A stretch of DNA of 64,000 nucleotides from NCBI RefSeq assembly GCF_002099425.1, contig NW_018344037.1, positions 6,460,501 to 6,524,500 on the forward strand, given 5' to 3'. The position numbers and the translations under genes were made by a program. The stretch comes from Phascolarctos cinereus. Its lineage: Eukaryota; Chordata; Mammalia; Diprotodontia; Phascolarctidae. The notes beneath the pieces were generated by a model. It had not been told where the DNA came from. It searched no databases and saw only the letters and a list, made by a program, of their open reading frames with translations. Each line of letters opens with the position of its first letter. The first letter of the stretch is position 1. Shown piece after piece: positions 23,208-35,095 of this stretch.

Positions 23208-24829
23208 GTCTCATTCCACAATGGAATACTTTGAATATCAAAATGTAAACAAAAATTCCATTTATATGGTCTCAAATAAAAAGTCCTGCATGGTCACTGA
23301 ATGTTAATTAAGCTTAATTTTTTAAAAAAATCATCAATTGAACTCCAAAATATAAGATTTGAAAGAATATTTGCTAGTGTATACCCCAGGCTTAATAAAG
23401 GAAAAGAAAAAAAAGCTGAGATATGGCCTATGGCTGAAGATTTCCTACAGGAAATACACTGAAGGCATTAACTGAACCTTAGGTGGTACAGCATCAATTT
23501 GAAAGCCCTAAGATAAATTCCAGACTGAATAATTAAGAATCTGAATTAATCAGTAAAAGATTAAATCTTAGCATAAGAAACGATAGAAAATCATGTAGTA
23601 TGTTCTATGATCTTTCAGAACTTTTGCATTAATAAATAATGCAACCCTATTTTAGACTTCCCTAAAAACACCTGTCCCAATTTTTGTTCTCTCACTTAAG
23701 GGCCAAATCCCTGTAGGAGAAAGTGTCCTCCTCTTGTATTTGTCTCCACAGGAAAATATAGACCTGATTCCATCATCTCGTTAGCAGAAATAGGAGTCTC
23801 CATGCTGCAGGCACTGGCACTAACACAAGTTTGATGAGCTGGTGTGCCGACATCAGTGAGCCCTTTATTGAATTACACACTCCTCTGAACAAGCACAATC
23901 TCTCAATGTCCTAATGTTTTGTGCTTTGCTGCCCTGACTCCTATCTCTCTGATGCTGTATGGTTCCAGACCAAGTTGAAGATATAAAGTCCTGATGAGAT
24001 TATGGAGAGTTTTTAGCTATTTGGCATGCTGCTATGGCTAGTCTATTTTGATAATAACTGATAAGTGATGTGGCCAGAGAAGAATGGGAAACAAAGCCAG
24101 GTTATACAATTTAGCTCTTCAATGCCTGTTCCCTTGGAGCAATATCTCAGGGGTAAGGACAAGGACCTTTCAATTGAATGTGTAGAAGAGAATAATAAAA
24201 CTCTTTTCAGGATACTGTATATTTTTTTGACACAGTTAGACTGATTTACCTCTTATGGTTCAAGAGAGTACTCATTCTCATATGTTACAGGGCATAGAGC
24301 TGGTGAATGTCCTTCCTATTGATAATAAGCAAGCTGAATAGGAGGGGAGAAGAGCTTGGAAGTCATACAATCCTGATCTCAGGCATTTAAGTCTGGTAAA
24401 GGGATTTTTTAAAATTTCTCTTGACTGAATAGTTATTTTGCCTGGGCTGCTATCCAATGACCTAACTTTTAGCTAGGGGATTTGCTGCAGCTTTATTGTC
24501 GTTGGTCTGATAAAGGTAATCCTAAATGTCTAACCAGTCCCCAGCACATTCACCTCTAATTGAAGATTATGCCTCTTACTGTCACTGGGCATGAACAGTT
24601 CTATCAATAAAGCACCTGTGTTTAGAGAGATGTATTTGCCCCAGGTAATGTGTCAACCAGATGCCTCAAGTCTATCAGACCTTCCTTTACATTGCATTAA
24701 TAGTAGCAGTCTGTTTTCACAAATGTTTACTGATATTACATTTATTTTAAAATTATTTTATACACTTTGTTTTGATAAAACTGCTAATTGTTTCCTGAAA
24801 GAATGCATACTACAACTATGAAGTCATTG
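23208..24829. other. Long non-coding stretch; repeat-poor at 23640-24600
   Basis: No transposon or microsatellite was recognised between about 23640 and 24600, and complexity is high. Candidate conserved regulatory DNA by position only. Confidence 0.3.
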
Positions 24830-25020
24830 ATAGAGGGAACTTCTGAACAGAGAGGAAACTCTCCCTTGCAATGCAGGCCAGCCCCTGCTCTACAATTTAT
24901 GGAGTTAGAGAGTCACTTGGGACCATCTGTCCAGGGTCACACAGACATGTATCAGACACTCAGTGTGTATGCAAGAGATTATTTAAACTCAGGTATTCCC
25001 AACTCTAGGACTAGCTCTCT
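24830..25020 (-). repeat. CORE-SINE/MIR
   Basis: 'ccagggtcacacagacatgt' and 'ttaaactcaggtattcccaa' are antisense CORE-SINE. Confidence 0.5.
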
Positions 25021-25199
25021 CTCTCTTTCCTGTACCCTGCTATCTTTTTAGATACTTGATATTCCTTTGGAATTGAATATTCTCAATTTTGATTGCCTCA
25101 GAAGTACTCAGTTTATTAAGAGTATATCTATATGTTTATATGTCCCCCCAAAATAGGAAAATTAAAACAAATGTAGAATATTCTAGCCTAAGCATAGTT

Positions 25200-25480
25200 A
25201 GAACTAGCAGTATCTATCAAACTAGTGGTTTGGTAGATACATGCCTGAACTTGGAGTTAGTAAGACCTGAGTTCAAATAGGACCTCAGACACTTACTAGT
25301 TGTGTGGCCCTGAACATGTCATTTAACCTTTGTTTGTCTCAGTTTCATCATCTACATAATGGAAGTAATAATAACACCTACCTCTCAGGGTTGTTGTGAG
25401 GATAGTATGAGATAATATTTGTAAAGCTATTAGCATAATGCCTGGCACAGAATTAGCACTTAATAAATTATTATTTATCT
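25200..25480 (+). repeat. CORE-SINE/MIR, nearly full length
   Basis: 'cttggagttagtaagacctg', 'agttgtgtggccctgaacat', 'cagggttgttgtgaggatag' and 'gcctggcacagaattagc' cover the whole MIR order. Confidence 0.7.
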
Positions 25481-25485
25481 ATCAG

Positions 25486-25700
25486 AAAGAGCCCTTGGAC
25501 TTGGAGAAAGGAGTATCCTGGGTTTTTTAATCCTATCTGTCAAACTTGTTATAAGAGTGACCAGGGCCAAAGTCACTTAACTTTTATGAGCCTTGATCTG
25601 TAAAAAAGAAGAGACAATATCAGATGTACCTGTTGCTGGTGAGATAACCAATCCATAAGGCTCCAAATCAATGTCAGCTATTATTATTCAGCTACATGAT
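25486..25700 (+). repeat. Second MIR in tandem
   Basis: 'cccttggacttggagaaagg', 'gccaaagtcacttaactttt' and 'atcaatgtcagctattatt'. It directly follows the copy at 25200-25480. Confidence 0.55.
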
Positions 25701-25711
25701 CGTAGTTAAAC

Positions 25712-25720
25712 ACATGCACG

Positions 25721-25745
<25 letters not shown>
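25712..25745. repeat. (CA)n microsatellite
   Basis: About 14 CA units with two variant units at the start. Confidence 0.95.
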
Positions 25746-25751
<6 letters not shown>

Positions 25752-27249
25752 CATAATACTTTCGAAGCTGAGTCAGTTTTAATTAATACTAACCTTAATA
25801 TTTGTTTTTATTTTAAACTTATTAGAAATAAGCAGTAAACATCATTAGTGTAATTAAGTCTATGTAAAATATATATTGCATTATATTATGATATGTCTTT
25901 AGAGTTTTAAAAAATATTCTTCCTATCACATTAATGATAAATGATGCCAGGAAGTATGATCAGTTTCAATTCATGCAAATATTCAAAGTATATGAATTTA
26001 AAATTCAATTTTAAACAAACCCAAGTTTTGTAGGCTATATATACCCTTTGTGTTGGTGGTGACTGCAGTAAGAAGTTATGGAGAAATTAATCTACAGGCT
26101 TAATTTGAATCCCAAAGATTAATCTAGGATCCATCTGTAGATTAGTTACAAAGATCTGAATTACACTAGTTCACACAAGCACAATACATATTTTATAAGT
26201 ATGAACAATATTTTACCCATATAATATACCAATAAAATTATTCATACTTTCACAATTGCTCAGGCATTAGTAGTAATTATTAAGTATTAAATTATTAAGT
26301 ATTAAAGGTCAGGAGAGAAACAAAAATGGTGGTGGTTGTTGTTTCTGTTTTTTGTTTGTTTTTAGGTAAGAGCTACCTCCAGCATGTGAGACAATTTTGT
26401 AGAGTAAATAAAGGCTGAATTTAGCATTGCCCATTTTCCTTTCCACTACTTTCTCTACATTACTCCCAGGTAAACAACCTTTTCATGTCTTCTAACTGTC
26501 CAAAACCCCCCACTGCAGCAATCTGTATAAGGGCCACCTTCTTACATATTGTCTTATTTTCCAAACTTGCCTTTCTCTTCTTTTTATTCCTTCTGCCATA
26601 ATCAAAACTCTTATTCTCCCAAGTCTCAGATGTTAGGCTGTCTCATTATCTGTTTAACTCACAGTAAGTAGACGAATCATACTGTGTCACTAGGGGGTGA
26701 ACTACATCTCATACACTTACACAAAGTCCCTTTTGTATTATAGCAGGTCTCCACATTGGGGGTAGTTATATTTCATATTTTAAAAAGAGCAATGAGGTTC
26801 ATTTTGAAATTTTGGGCTGAGGCATATGATTTAAATAAGGCACTACATGTAAGCTGTGATTTCTCTGTACATTGCTTTTTAATTGTAGTACTGGGATTTC
26901 TAAACACAGAGAAGAAAAATCTCAATATTGTACAGTCATCTATGTTTAAAAAGAAAATGGAAAGAAAGTAAATACTGGTGCATTTGGTAATTTGTACCCT
27001 TAACTAATTCATTTCAATTCATTATTCTACTGAACCAAGTCTAATAAAAAGAATCTTAAGTATAATACTTTTTATACTTCATATTTTTAAAATATTCTCT
27101 GTCAAATTTCAAGCCTGAGTACCATAACTAGTGCATAAGAAATGAAAGGAAAACCAACAAACAAAAAACAGAGGAAAACCTCCTGTATGTTGGATAACTG
27201 TCCTTGGAGAATTTACAGAATGTCATGGACAAAAATTAGACATGACAAG
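25746..27249. other. AT-rich non-coding sequence
   Basis: No family was recognised. A small direct repeat, 'attattaagtattaaa', occurs twice near 26277-26306. Confidence 0.4.
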
Positions 27250-27615
27250 ATCAGTCAGTCAACAACTGTTTATTATGTGTCTACTATTTGCCAGGCACTG
27301 TAATAAGTTCTAAGGATATAAAGAAAAAAATGTCAAAAAAAATTTTTTTTAAATGCGCAGAGTCTAATGACATATTTATGCAAATTTGTTATACATCAGA
27401 TAAGTTGGAAATAATCAACAGATGGAAAGTTAAAGGGGATCACAGAAAGTTTTCTGTAGAAAATGGGATTTTTGCTGAGACTTCAAGGTGGCCAGGGAAG
27501 CTAGGAGATGGAAATGTGAATGGAGGCCATTCCAGGAAGGTTGGATAGCCTGTGAAAATGCCAAGAGTCAGGAGACAGAGTACCTTGTAAAAGGAACAAT
27601 AAAGAGTCCATGATC
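27250..27615 (-). repeat. L2 LINE 3' portion
   Basis: 'ctactatttgccaggcactg', 'gggatttttgctgagacttc' and 'gaggccattccaggaaggtt' in antisense L2 order. Confidence 0.7.
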
Positions 27616-27899
27616 ACTGGTCAGCTGGGTGTGGGTTGCAATCTACACAGATAAAGCGAGTACTCACCACAATGAGATCATGAATCTATTCAATTCTATA
27701 TTGAAGAATCCTGGAAGTACACTGTTTGGATCATGGTTCCAACTTTGGAGCTAGTTTATAATTTTCAACTAGTCCATTTAGCATTATTGTCTTGGTTTCT
27801 TCAATAATGAGGGTACAAAAAGAGTAGCAGACAGTGATCTTTTTCTGGCCTCCAGAAATTACCGTTTAGGCATTTTGTTGAGTTTTTTTTTTTAATTTT

Positions 27900-28010
27900 G
27901 TAATAGAGACAGCATTCAGTGGTAGATAGAATGTCAATTTAGAGGCAGAAAAGGCAGTGTTTGAGTCTCATCTCAGACATATACTACTTTGTGTGACCAG
28001 CACATTTTCT
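27900..28010 (+). repeat. SINE fragment
   Basis: 'gtagatagaatgtcaattt' and 'tttgagtctcatctcagaca' are the SINE 5' half; the 3' half is missing. Confidence 0.5.
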
Positions 28011-28189
28011 CAGGAATGTAAAGAGAAAGAGAGGGGATGGGAAGGAACAAAGGCAAAGAAGGAAGGGAAGAAGAAGAGAGAACAGGAAGTGAATGGAAAT
28101 TTTTTTTAAATGGGAACACAAGTATCTATTTGTAAATAGGCTGATTGACCCAACACAAATATAAAGAAACATTTGGGAGTCATTCATGT

Positions 28190-29430
28190 AAGTTTGTATA
28201 AAACCCTAATTTGAGCAAATCAGCTATTTTATTCTGCCCTTCTGACTAAGTAAAGACAAGTTTTCAAAACTGTCTCATAAATGTTTTTTAATGTTTTTTT
28301 AACGGCTTATTCTAAGTGAACTTAGTCTTATAGTGATTTAACATTTAATTACTTCCTTCATACAGGTGACATGTACATTGATTTCAACGCAGGTTTTTTG
28401 TTTTTTGTTTTGTTCTTAATAGTAATCTTCCCAGCTTCACACTTCCATGCATGTGTTTTAATGCAATTTTTGGACTGGTATGGCAGCGATTTATTTGGTG
28501 ATAATTTAAACAACAGATTCATAATTAGCTACATTTGCAGGAAGTCCTCATAGTGATGCTGCTGCTACTGTCCTTATTGGAATGGAAAGAACTCCAAAGA
28601 ATCTTGCCAGTTAATTATGTGCTTCAAATGAGGTATTAGATCAGGGGTGATAGTCTATCTTTCAAATGGGATACTGATAAAATCCACAAAAATCTAACTC
28701 TCAATTTGTCAAGAATAGCCCTGCTGCTAAGTTTCCAATCTTGGACCCCAAAGATTGTTACTCTCAATGGAATCTCTTTTTAATCTTCTTTAAGATACCT
28801 TGAGAACATCAAGCTAATGGTTCCTATCCAAAGAGTGGGATTCCTGCCACCACACAAATGGGTGTCCTAGAAACACAGAAGCAGCAGTCAGTTACGCCAT
28901 TGTTAAGAAGTGGACTACAAATCAGCTTGTAGCTCGGACTCTCACACTAATGCCAAATTAAAAAGGCTACTGAGATAGCAGCAATTGCCCTTAGATGATG
29001 CACATTAACAGCTGTTCTATTAGAGATTAGCCCAGTCTTACTTTCTGTCCCTTCCCTTCTACCCCTTGCTGTCTAGTAGCTGTACACCAGGTGTTTGTAC
29101 CCCAGGACAGAAACTATAAAACACTGTACCACATATTTTAAGTGACTATATATGAGCTTTCAGCTGATGAGAGTGTTAAACACAGTGATTAGCAGCCTAT
29201 CACCATTTTCAAACCAGATGACTTTCTCAGAATGGAGAGTTGTTCCAGGTTGCTTTGTATCAAGGAAAATAAGGATTTAAGGAATGTGTGGAGGCAAGAG
29301 GATTGTCCCATGTCTGGAATTTCCCTTTCCTTTTTCCTAAGTTCATATACACAATACTATATGAGATTTTAGGCAAATTAGTCATGTACAGGAATCAAAT
29401 ACAAGATGCCCATGGGATGACGGAGGAGGG
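28190..29430. other. Repeat-poor non-coding stretch, candidate conserved element
   Basis: About 1.2 kb without recognisable repeats. Composition is balanced around 28550-29200. No open frame has support. Confidence 0.3.
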
Positions 29431-29434
29431 GAGT

Positions 29435-29555
29435 AATGTTTAGTACAGTGAAAAAGTAGTTGTATTTTGAGTGAATGGCCCTGTGCTCAAAATCTGACTA
29501 TCACTTACTACTTATGTGACTTTGGGTAAATCATTAATTATTATTGGACTTCTTT
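29435..29555 (+). repeat. SINE/MIR fragment cut by L1
   Basis: 'atcacttactacttatgtga' and 'ctttgggtaaatcattaatt' are the CORE region. The element stops where L1 sequence begins. Confidence 0.5.
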
Positions 29556-29559
29556 CTTT

Positions 29560-30725
29560 CCTTTATTTTTAAAATTAACTCTTTTTTTCAGTAAAAATTC
29601 ACCATCTTTCCCTCCTACCTCTCTCCACCTCAATTGAGGAAGAAAGGACAAACAAAAACCTTGTTACAAACATGTCACTAAACACTGGAAAGAAGAAAGA
29701 AAAAAGTTACAAAACAAATTTCTGCATTGGCCATGTTCCCCCAAAAGATATTTCATTCTGCATTCTGAGTCCTTCACCTCTCTGTCAGTATGTAGGCAAT
29801 AAGTTTCATCATAAATCCTCTAAATTGTGGTTGATTATTACATTAATCAGAGTTCCTAATTCTTTCAAGGTTATTTGTCTTTACAATATCGTTGCCATTG
29901 TATACATTGTTCTCCTGGATCTGCTCGCTTCCCTTTGCATCAGTTTAAACAAATCTTCATAGGTTTCTCTGAGACCATCCTCATAGTCATTTCTTAAACC
30001 ATAATTATGTTCCATTAAAATCATATACCATGACCTGTTCATTCATTCACAATTTGAATCAGTTTCCAATTCTTTGCCACCACCACATTAGCCATAATTT
30101 TTTTGTATATTCCTTTTTTTATTGCATATTCCATTTTGCTTAGAACTAAACCTTCCCTTAATCTACCCTTGTTGTTCCTTCTTCCTTCTACCCTGTCCCT
30201 CCTATTTCCCTGTTAAGTAAAATGCATTTCAGTACCCAATTGTGTATATTCTCTTCTCCTTTGACCAATTCACATGAGAGTAAGGTAAAAGTGTCACCTG
30301 CACTCCCTTCTCCTTTCTCTGATTTTTGTATAGACTTGCACAATACACTTATGAGATAATTTCCCCTAATATACCTCTCACCTCATCCAATATATTCTGC
30401 TTCCTCTCTTTTCCCTTTCTTATTTTAAGATCATAAAATTATAATAGAACCACCCCCAGGCCTTCTGTCTAATTAAAGTTTTTCTCTCTAACTTACAATG
30501 ATGATACGTTTCAGAAGAGAACATGTATCATCTCCCCAAATTAGAATATAAACAGATTTTTCCCCTTGTTTTAGTCTCTTACGATTGTTTTTTTTTTCAT
30601 CTTTACCCTTTTATGTTTCTCTTAACTGATATATTTGCACTTCAAAGTTTCTATTCAACTCTTGTCTTTTCATCAGGAATGCTTACAGAAGTTCTTTATG
30701 TCATTAAAGTTACATTTAGTAGATT
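29560..30725 (-). mobile_element. Internally shortened L1: ORF1 end and inter-ORF spacer joined to ORF2 end and 3' UTR
   Basis: Read 5' to 3' on the minus strand: 30725-30600 matches the L1 ORF1 C-terminal end ('cctgatgaaaagacaagag' in antisense). About 30600-30120 is the inter-ORF spacer also seen at 62580-63060. 30110-29880 is the ORF2 C-terminal region, and 29880-29560 the 3' UTR ('gttacaaacatgtcactaaa', 'ccttcacctctctgtcag'). Most of ORF2, including endonuclease and reverse transcriptase, is absent. This is a half-L1-like layout or an internal deletion. Confidence 0.5.
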
Positions 30726-30727
30726 TA

Positions 30728-31880
30728 TAGGGTAGCTAGATGGGACAATGGATAGAGCACTGGGCTTGGAATTAGGAAGACTCATCTTCATGGGTTCAAA
30801 TATAGCCTCAAACACTTACTAGTTGTGTGAGCCTGAGCAAGTCACTTTTTTTATTTTATTAATTTATTTTGATTTATCAACAATCACTTCCATACGCTTT
30901 TGAGTTTTAAATTTTTCTCCCCCTTCCTTCCCACCATCCTCCCCAAGACAGCGCACAATCTGATATAGGCTATACATTTACATTCCTATTAAATATATTT
31001 CATTAGTGATATTGTAAGTAAAAAGTAAAACTAATAGGAGGAACCACCAGAAAGAAGAAACAAAACTCAACAGAAGAGAAAAAAAAAATAGCAATTCAAC
31101 TTCCATAGTTCTTTCTTTGGATGTGGATAGTATTTTCCATCACAAGGCCTCTGGAGATGTCTTAGATCCTTGTATTCCTGAGAAGGGTTAAGTTTATCAA
31201 TATCAGTCATCACACAACGCGGCTATTAGTGTGCACAATGTTCTTTTGGTTCTGCTCACTTTACTCAGCATCAGACCATACAAGTCTTTTCATGTTTTTC
31301 TGAAGTCAGCCTGTTCATCATTTCTTATAGCACAATAGTATTCCATTACATTCATATACCACAACTTGCTCAGCCATTCCCCAATTGATGGGCATCCTCT
31401 CAATTTCCAATTCTTTGCCACCACAAAAAGAGCTGCTGTGAATATTTTTGCACATGTGGGTCCTTTTCCCATTTGTATGATCTCTTTGGGATATAGCCCT
31501 AGAAGTGCTATTGCTGGGTCAAAGGGTATGCACATCTTTATAGCCCTTTGGGCATAGTTCCAAATTGTTCTCCAAAATGGTTGGATCATTTCACAACTCC
31601 ACCAACAATGCATTATTGTTTCAATTTTCCCACATCTTTTTCAACATTTATCATTTTCCTGTTTCGTCATGTTGGCCAATCTGATAGGTGTGATGTAGTA
31701 CCTCAGAGTTGTTTTGATTCTGAGCAAGTCACTTAACCCTGTTTCTTTCAGTTCCTCATCTGTAAAATGAGCTAGAGGAAGGAAATGGCAAACTATTCTA
31801 GTATCTTTGTCAAGAAAACCCCAAAATGTAGTCACAAAGAGTTGGATGTAACTAAAACAACTGAACAATAATAACATGAG
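30728..31880 (+). mobile_element. Long SINE (CORE head, RTE-like tail) split by an L1
   Basis: The first half is 30728-30847 ('agggtagctagatgg', 'gggttcaaatatagcctc', 'tgagcaagtcactt'). The second half resumes at 31721 with 'tgagcaagtcacttaaccct' and continues through 'gaaggaaatggcaaactatt' and 'cacaaagagttggatgtaac' to about 31880. The insert between them is the L1 at 30848-31720. Confidence 0.9.
30848..31720 (-). mobile_element. 5'-truncated L1 nested inside a SINE
   Basis: The minus-strand frame 31290-31613 carries HCWWSCEMIQPFWRTIWNY, IPFDPAIALLGLYPKEI and MEYYCAIRNDE, the ORF2 C-terminus. The 3' UTR and poly-T (poly-A of the element) lie at the left end. A perfect 14-bp target duplication, tgagcaagtcactt, lies at 30834-30847 and 31721-31734. 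Opposite orientation to its host SINE. Same subfamily as 7433-8160. Confidence 0.95.
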
Positions 31881-31904
31881 ACTATGTATAAGACTATTCA
31901 GTTT

Positions 31905-34080
31905 TGAATAATAAATTATTTTTGCTTATAAGGCTATATCTTTGGCATTTTGGAATATTAAATTCCGAGCTCTCCTCCTTCTTTAAACCAGCAGTTGCTA
32001 AATCATGTGTGATCTTGACTGTGGCTCTTTCAAATTTGAATTTTTTTATTCTTTCTGTGGCATTTTTTTTTAAACCTGGAAGCTCTGAATTTTGGCTGTA
32101 ATGTAGCTAGGAGTTTTCATATGGGTTTCATTCAGGAAGTGATGATTGGATTCTTTCTATTTTTGATGAGGTTTGTGGTGCTAGGAACCCCCAGAATGCT
32201 AAGGTGGAGTTGCCTGGAATGAATTCACACACTTAAACCTTCTCTTAGTCAAGAGGCAAAGTTTACTGTAATGCTTTAGCAAAGTAGGCGAAGTTCCAAG
32301 GGAACCTACAAGCTAGTAAGGATGGTGCTGGGGCTTACATGGAAAAGAGACAAGGGAAAAGAATGCCAAGATGCTAATTATTAGGTAATCTAAAGACTTC
32401 AAGGGAATACAGCAAGGGTCCAGGTATCGTTGGGAGCAGGTATCTATAATCTAAGGATGGGAAAATACAGGGAATCTGTAGAGATAACTTTGTTGATACC
32501 AGACGTTGAGGCAGAAAACATGTTTTTGTTTGGTTGACAAAGGCATGGTCACTGGGGATCTGGTGCCAAAGAGAGAGTCCTTGGGTCAGTATCCCTGTGT
32601 CTTTTCTGATAACAGAGTCAGGCCTGCAACTAGGGAAATTTTCTTACAGGGCATGGGCCTACCGAGAGATTGGAAAGCTTCTAGAGACATGATCTTAGGG
32701 CTGGGGCCCATTCACAAGCACCCTATCATTTCTACTTTCCCCTCTCATTCTAAAAGATCTAAATAGATTTCTTTTATGATTTCTTGAAATATGACTTATA
32801 GTCTCTTTCTGTCTCTCCTCTCATTCTTAAAGTATTTCTTCTCCATCAGTTTTCTAAGTCCATTTTTGATACGAGATTCCTTAATTTTTTTCTCATTTTT
32901 TTTTGCATTCTTTTACCTCTTTTTAAATATTTATTGTTGTCTCACTAAATCTTTAGCATTTATGTGGGCCATTGTAATTTCGTGATTGGGTATTGTACCT
33001 CTTTTGCCAAGCTGTAAATTGCCTTTCTAATTCTGTTTACTCCCAGAATTCTAGTTAAACTTGAGCCCAATTTTTCTGTGACGCTTTGCTTGCAGATATT
33101 TTGGAGTCATTCTCTTCCTTGGGATTTAAGTCCTGAGTATCCCTGTTAACATAATGGCTTCTTATGGTGGAATTATTTTTTTGCTGGCTCAATCTTTCAA
33201 CCTATTTCTAGATTTCAGACTTTATATTAGAGCCAAGATCTGGATACTTCTGGAGGGAATATTTGTTCTGGTCTTCAAGCTGCTTTCTTGGTGCTAATGA
33301 GTGTTGTGTTACTGGGAACTCAGGGACAGATTAGTCTGAGGACCTGAAAGCTTTCAGGTCTCCCAAAGTGGTTAGATCCTTGACAAAGTTTGATTGTTAG
33401 TCTGAGTTCTGCCAGTTCTTGACCTGGGTTTGAGTCTGAGCAATTTGACTTGCTTGTCTCATTTAGAGTTTAAGTAGACTGCTGTTGGACTCTACAGTTA
33501 TCAGCTACCTGAAAAGATTTTTCAGGTTCAGAGCAACAAATGTGCAGAGTCCCCTTTGTGCTTGCTGGAACTGAGATCTCCCTCTAGTCCGGCAGTCTGA
33601 GCCACACAGTCGTGGCTTACTTCTGCACTTGCTTCTTCCTTATTGCACAGTTTAGGACTTATCACTATTACTTATTCTGTAATGCCTCCCCAAGTGTTGG
33701 TACCCTTCTCAGAATACCCTAGATTTGTAACTTGGAATTGGGTAGTGAATGACAAAACTGCCAGATGGCACCTATTTCTGTAACCTTCACAAGGTTAGGC
33801 CCCTCCCCTGCTTGATCTGGGACTTTTTCTTGTACTGGCATGTATTTTTTCCCTGTGCTAGATGAGGAGATCTTCTAATCAGAACCTTTCCCCAGTATCC
33901 ACAGATAACTTTGTGTGACTTTAAAATGGGCTGAGGAAAAGGAAAAAGAAAAAAATATGACTGTGTTTTGTTTTGTTGAATTTCATTACAGGTCTATTTG
34001 GAGGCTTCAGGGAAGGGAGGCTGGGGAAGGACTCAATGCATTTCTTCTTACTACCCCACCATCTTACCTCTGCCTCCAGT
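31905..34080 (-). mobile_element. L1 5' half (5' UTR and ORF1), split by an LTR-like insert
   Basis: The right end, antisense 'ggcagaggtaagatggtggg' near 34078, resembles the L1 5' start 'ggcggagccaagatggc'. 33050-34080 is 5' UTR-like. 32766-33050 reads as a charged coiled-coil ORF1 segment. 31905-32170 reads in antisense as the ORF1 C-terminal domain ('ttcctgaatgaaacccatat', 'attcagagcttccaggtt'). ORF2 is absent on this copy. Confidence 0.55.
32174..32747 (-). mobile_element. Probable solitary retroviral LTR (fossil) inside L1
   Basis: About 570 bp with a composition unlike the T-rich L1 on both sides. Antisense ends are tgagaggggaaag and gcaccaca, i.e. TG...CA, and there is a poly-A-type 'cagtaaactttgcctcttg' 60-100 bases before the end. 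This fits a solo LTR of an endogenous retrovirus. No clean target duplication is visible and the family is unknown. It is younger than the L1 it interrupts. Confidence 0.4.
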
Positions 34081-34109
34081 TTCATGTTTTGTTTTTTTTT
34101 CCTAAGAAT

Positions 34110-34330
34110 TAGTTGGACTATATTATCTCTAACGACCTTCCTAGATCTGAGTCTATGATCTTAGGATCCTATGATCTATAATCATATTCTTGTTCTATCA
34201 CTTACTACTTGTGACTTTGTGGTTAAATCACTTCACCTCATAAGTTTCCTCATCTGTAAAACAAGGAGGTTGGATTAGACAACCTCTGATTTCCCTTCCA
34301 ACTCTCATGCTCTATTTAAAAAATATGAGA
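34110..34330 (+). repeat. MIR/CORE-SINE
   Basis: 'cttgttctatcacttactac', 'tttcctcatctgtaaaacaa' and 'ccttccaactctcatgc' in order. Confidence 0.6.
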
Positions 34331-34354
34331 ATATCATTTAAGTTGTTACTAAAA

Positions 34355-34465
34355 GGCAAGGAGGTGTAGTGCATTGAAAGCCAACTAGTCTCAAAATCAA
34401 AATATGTTGTCAACTTCTGTTTCTAGGTCATCATATATAAGCCATTAAACTTCCCTAGGACTCTA
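34355..34465 (+). repeat. MIR fragment
   Basis: 'aaggaggtgtagtgcattga' and 'ctgtttctaggtcatcat' are a decayed MIR 5' half. Confidence 0.35.
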
Positions 34466-34612
34466 AGTTGTATAGTATCGTAGGTGTAGAGCTGGAAGAT
34501 ATCTCAAAGCCCATCTATTCAAACCCCCTTATATTACTGATGAGAAAATTGAGGCCCATTAAGCTTAACTGACTTTCCCAAGGTCATACAGCTAGTAGTA
34601 AATGAGGTTGGA
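34466..34612 (-). repeat. MIR/CORE-SINE
   Basis: 'actgatgagaaaattgaggc' and 'caaggtcatacagctagtag' are antisense MIR. Confidence 0.65.
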
Positions 34613-34755
34613 TAAGTCAATATACTTTGTTGTATCTCCATGGGTTGCTGATCTACATCCATGGTGGGAATTTCCACGCTGGGAAATTCCCTCAACTGAT
34701 GAAATAACAAGTCTCTACACACATTTATACACATATCAAATAGTATATCAATACT

Positions 34756-34756
<1 letters not shown>

Positions 34757-34793
<37 letters not shown>

Positions 34794-34797
34794 ACGT
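34757..34797. repeat. (CA)n microsatellite
   Basis: About 19 CA units with one interruption. Confidence 0.95.
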
Positions 34798-34929
34798 ATA
34801 TTTACACTCAGTGTAAATCTCATGATCTCTTACTACTTTCTCTCCCTAGCTCTGAAAATAGCTCCCCTATTATTATAATGATTAATATGAGTTAATTTCT
34901 TAAGCCTTTCCATTCATTTAAATGACAGA

Positions 34930-35095
34930 TACATAGATAAATGACACAGTATTTATTAAAAACATACAATGTGCAAAGCACTGTGGTAAGTGTTGGAGAT
35001 ATATTAAAAAATCAAGCAGGAACTGCAGTCCCTTCCCTCAAGAAAGTTACGTTCTGATGGAGAAAGACAATATGTAAAAGGGGAATGGGAAAGTG
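34930..35095 (-). repeat. L2 LINE 3' end
   Basis: 'tgcaaagcactgtggtaagt' and 'cttccctcaagaaagttacg' in antisense L2 order. Confidence 0.55.
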
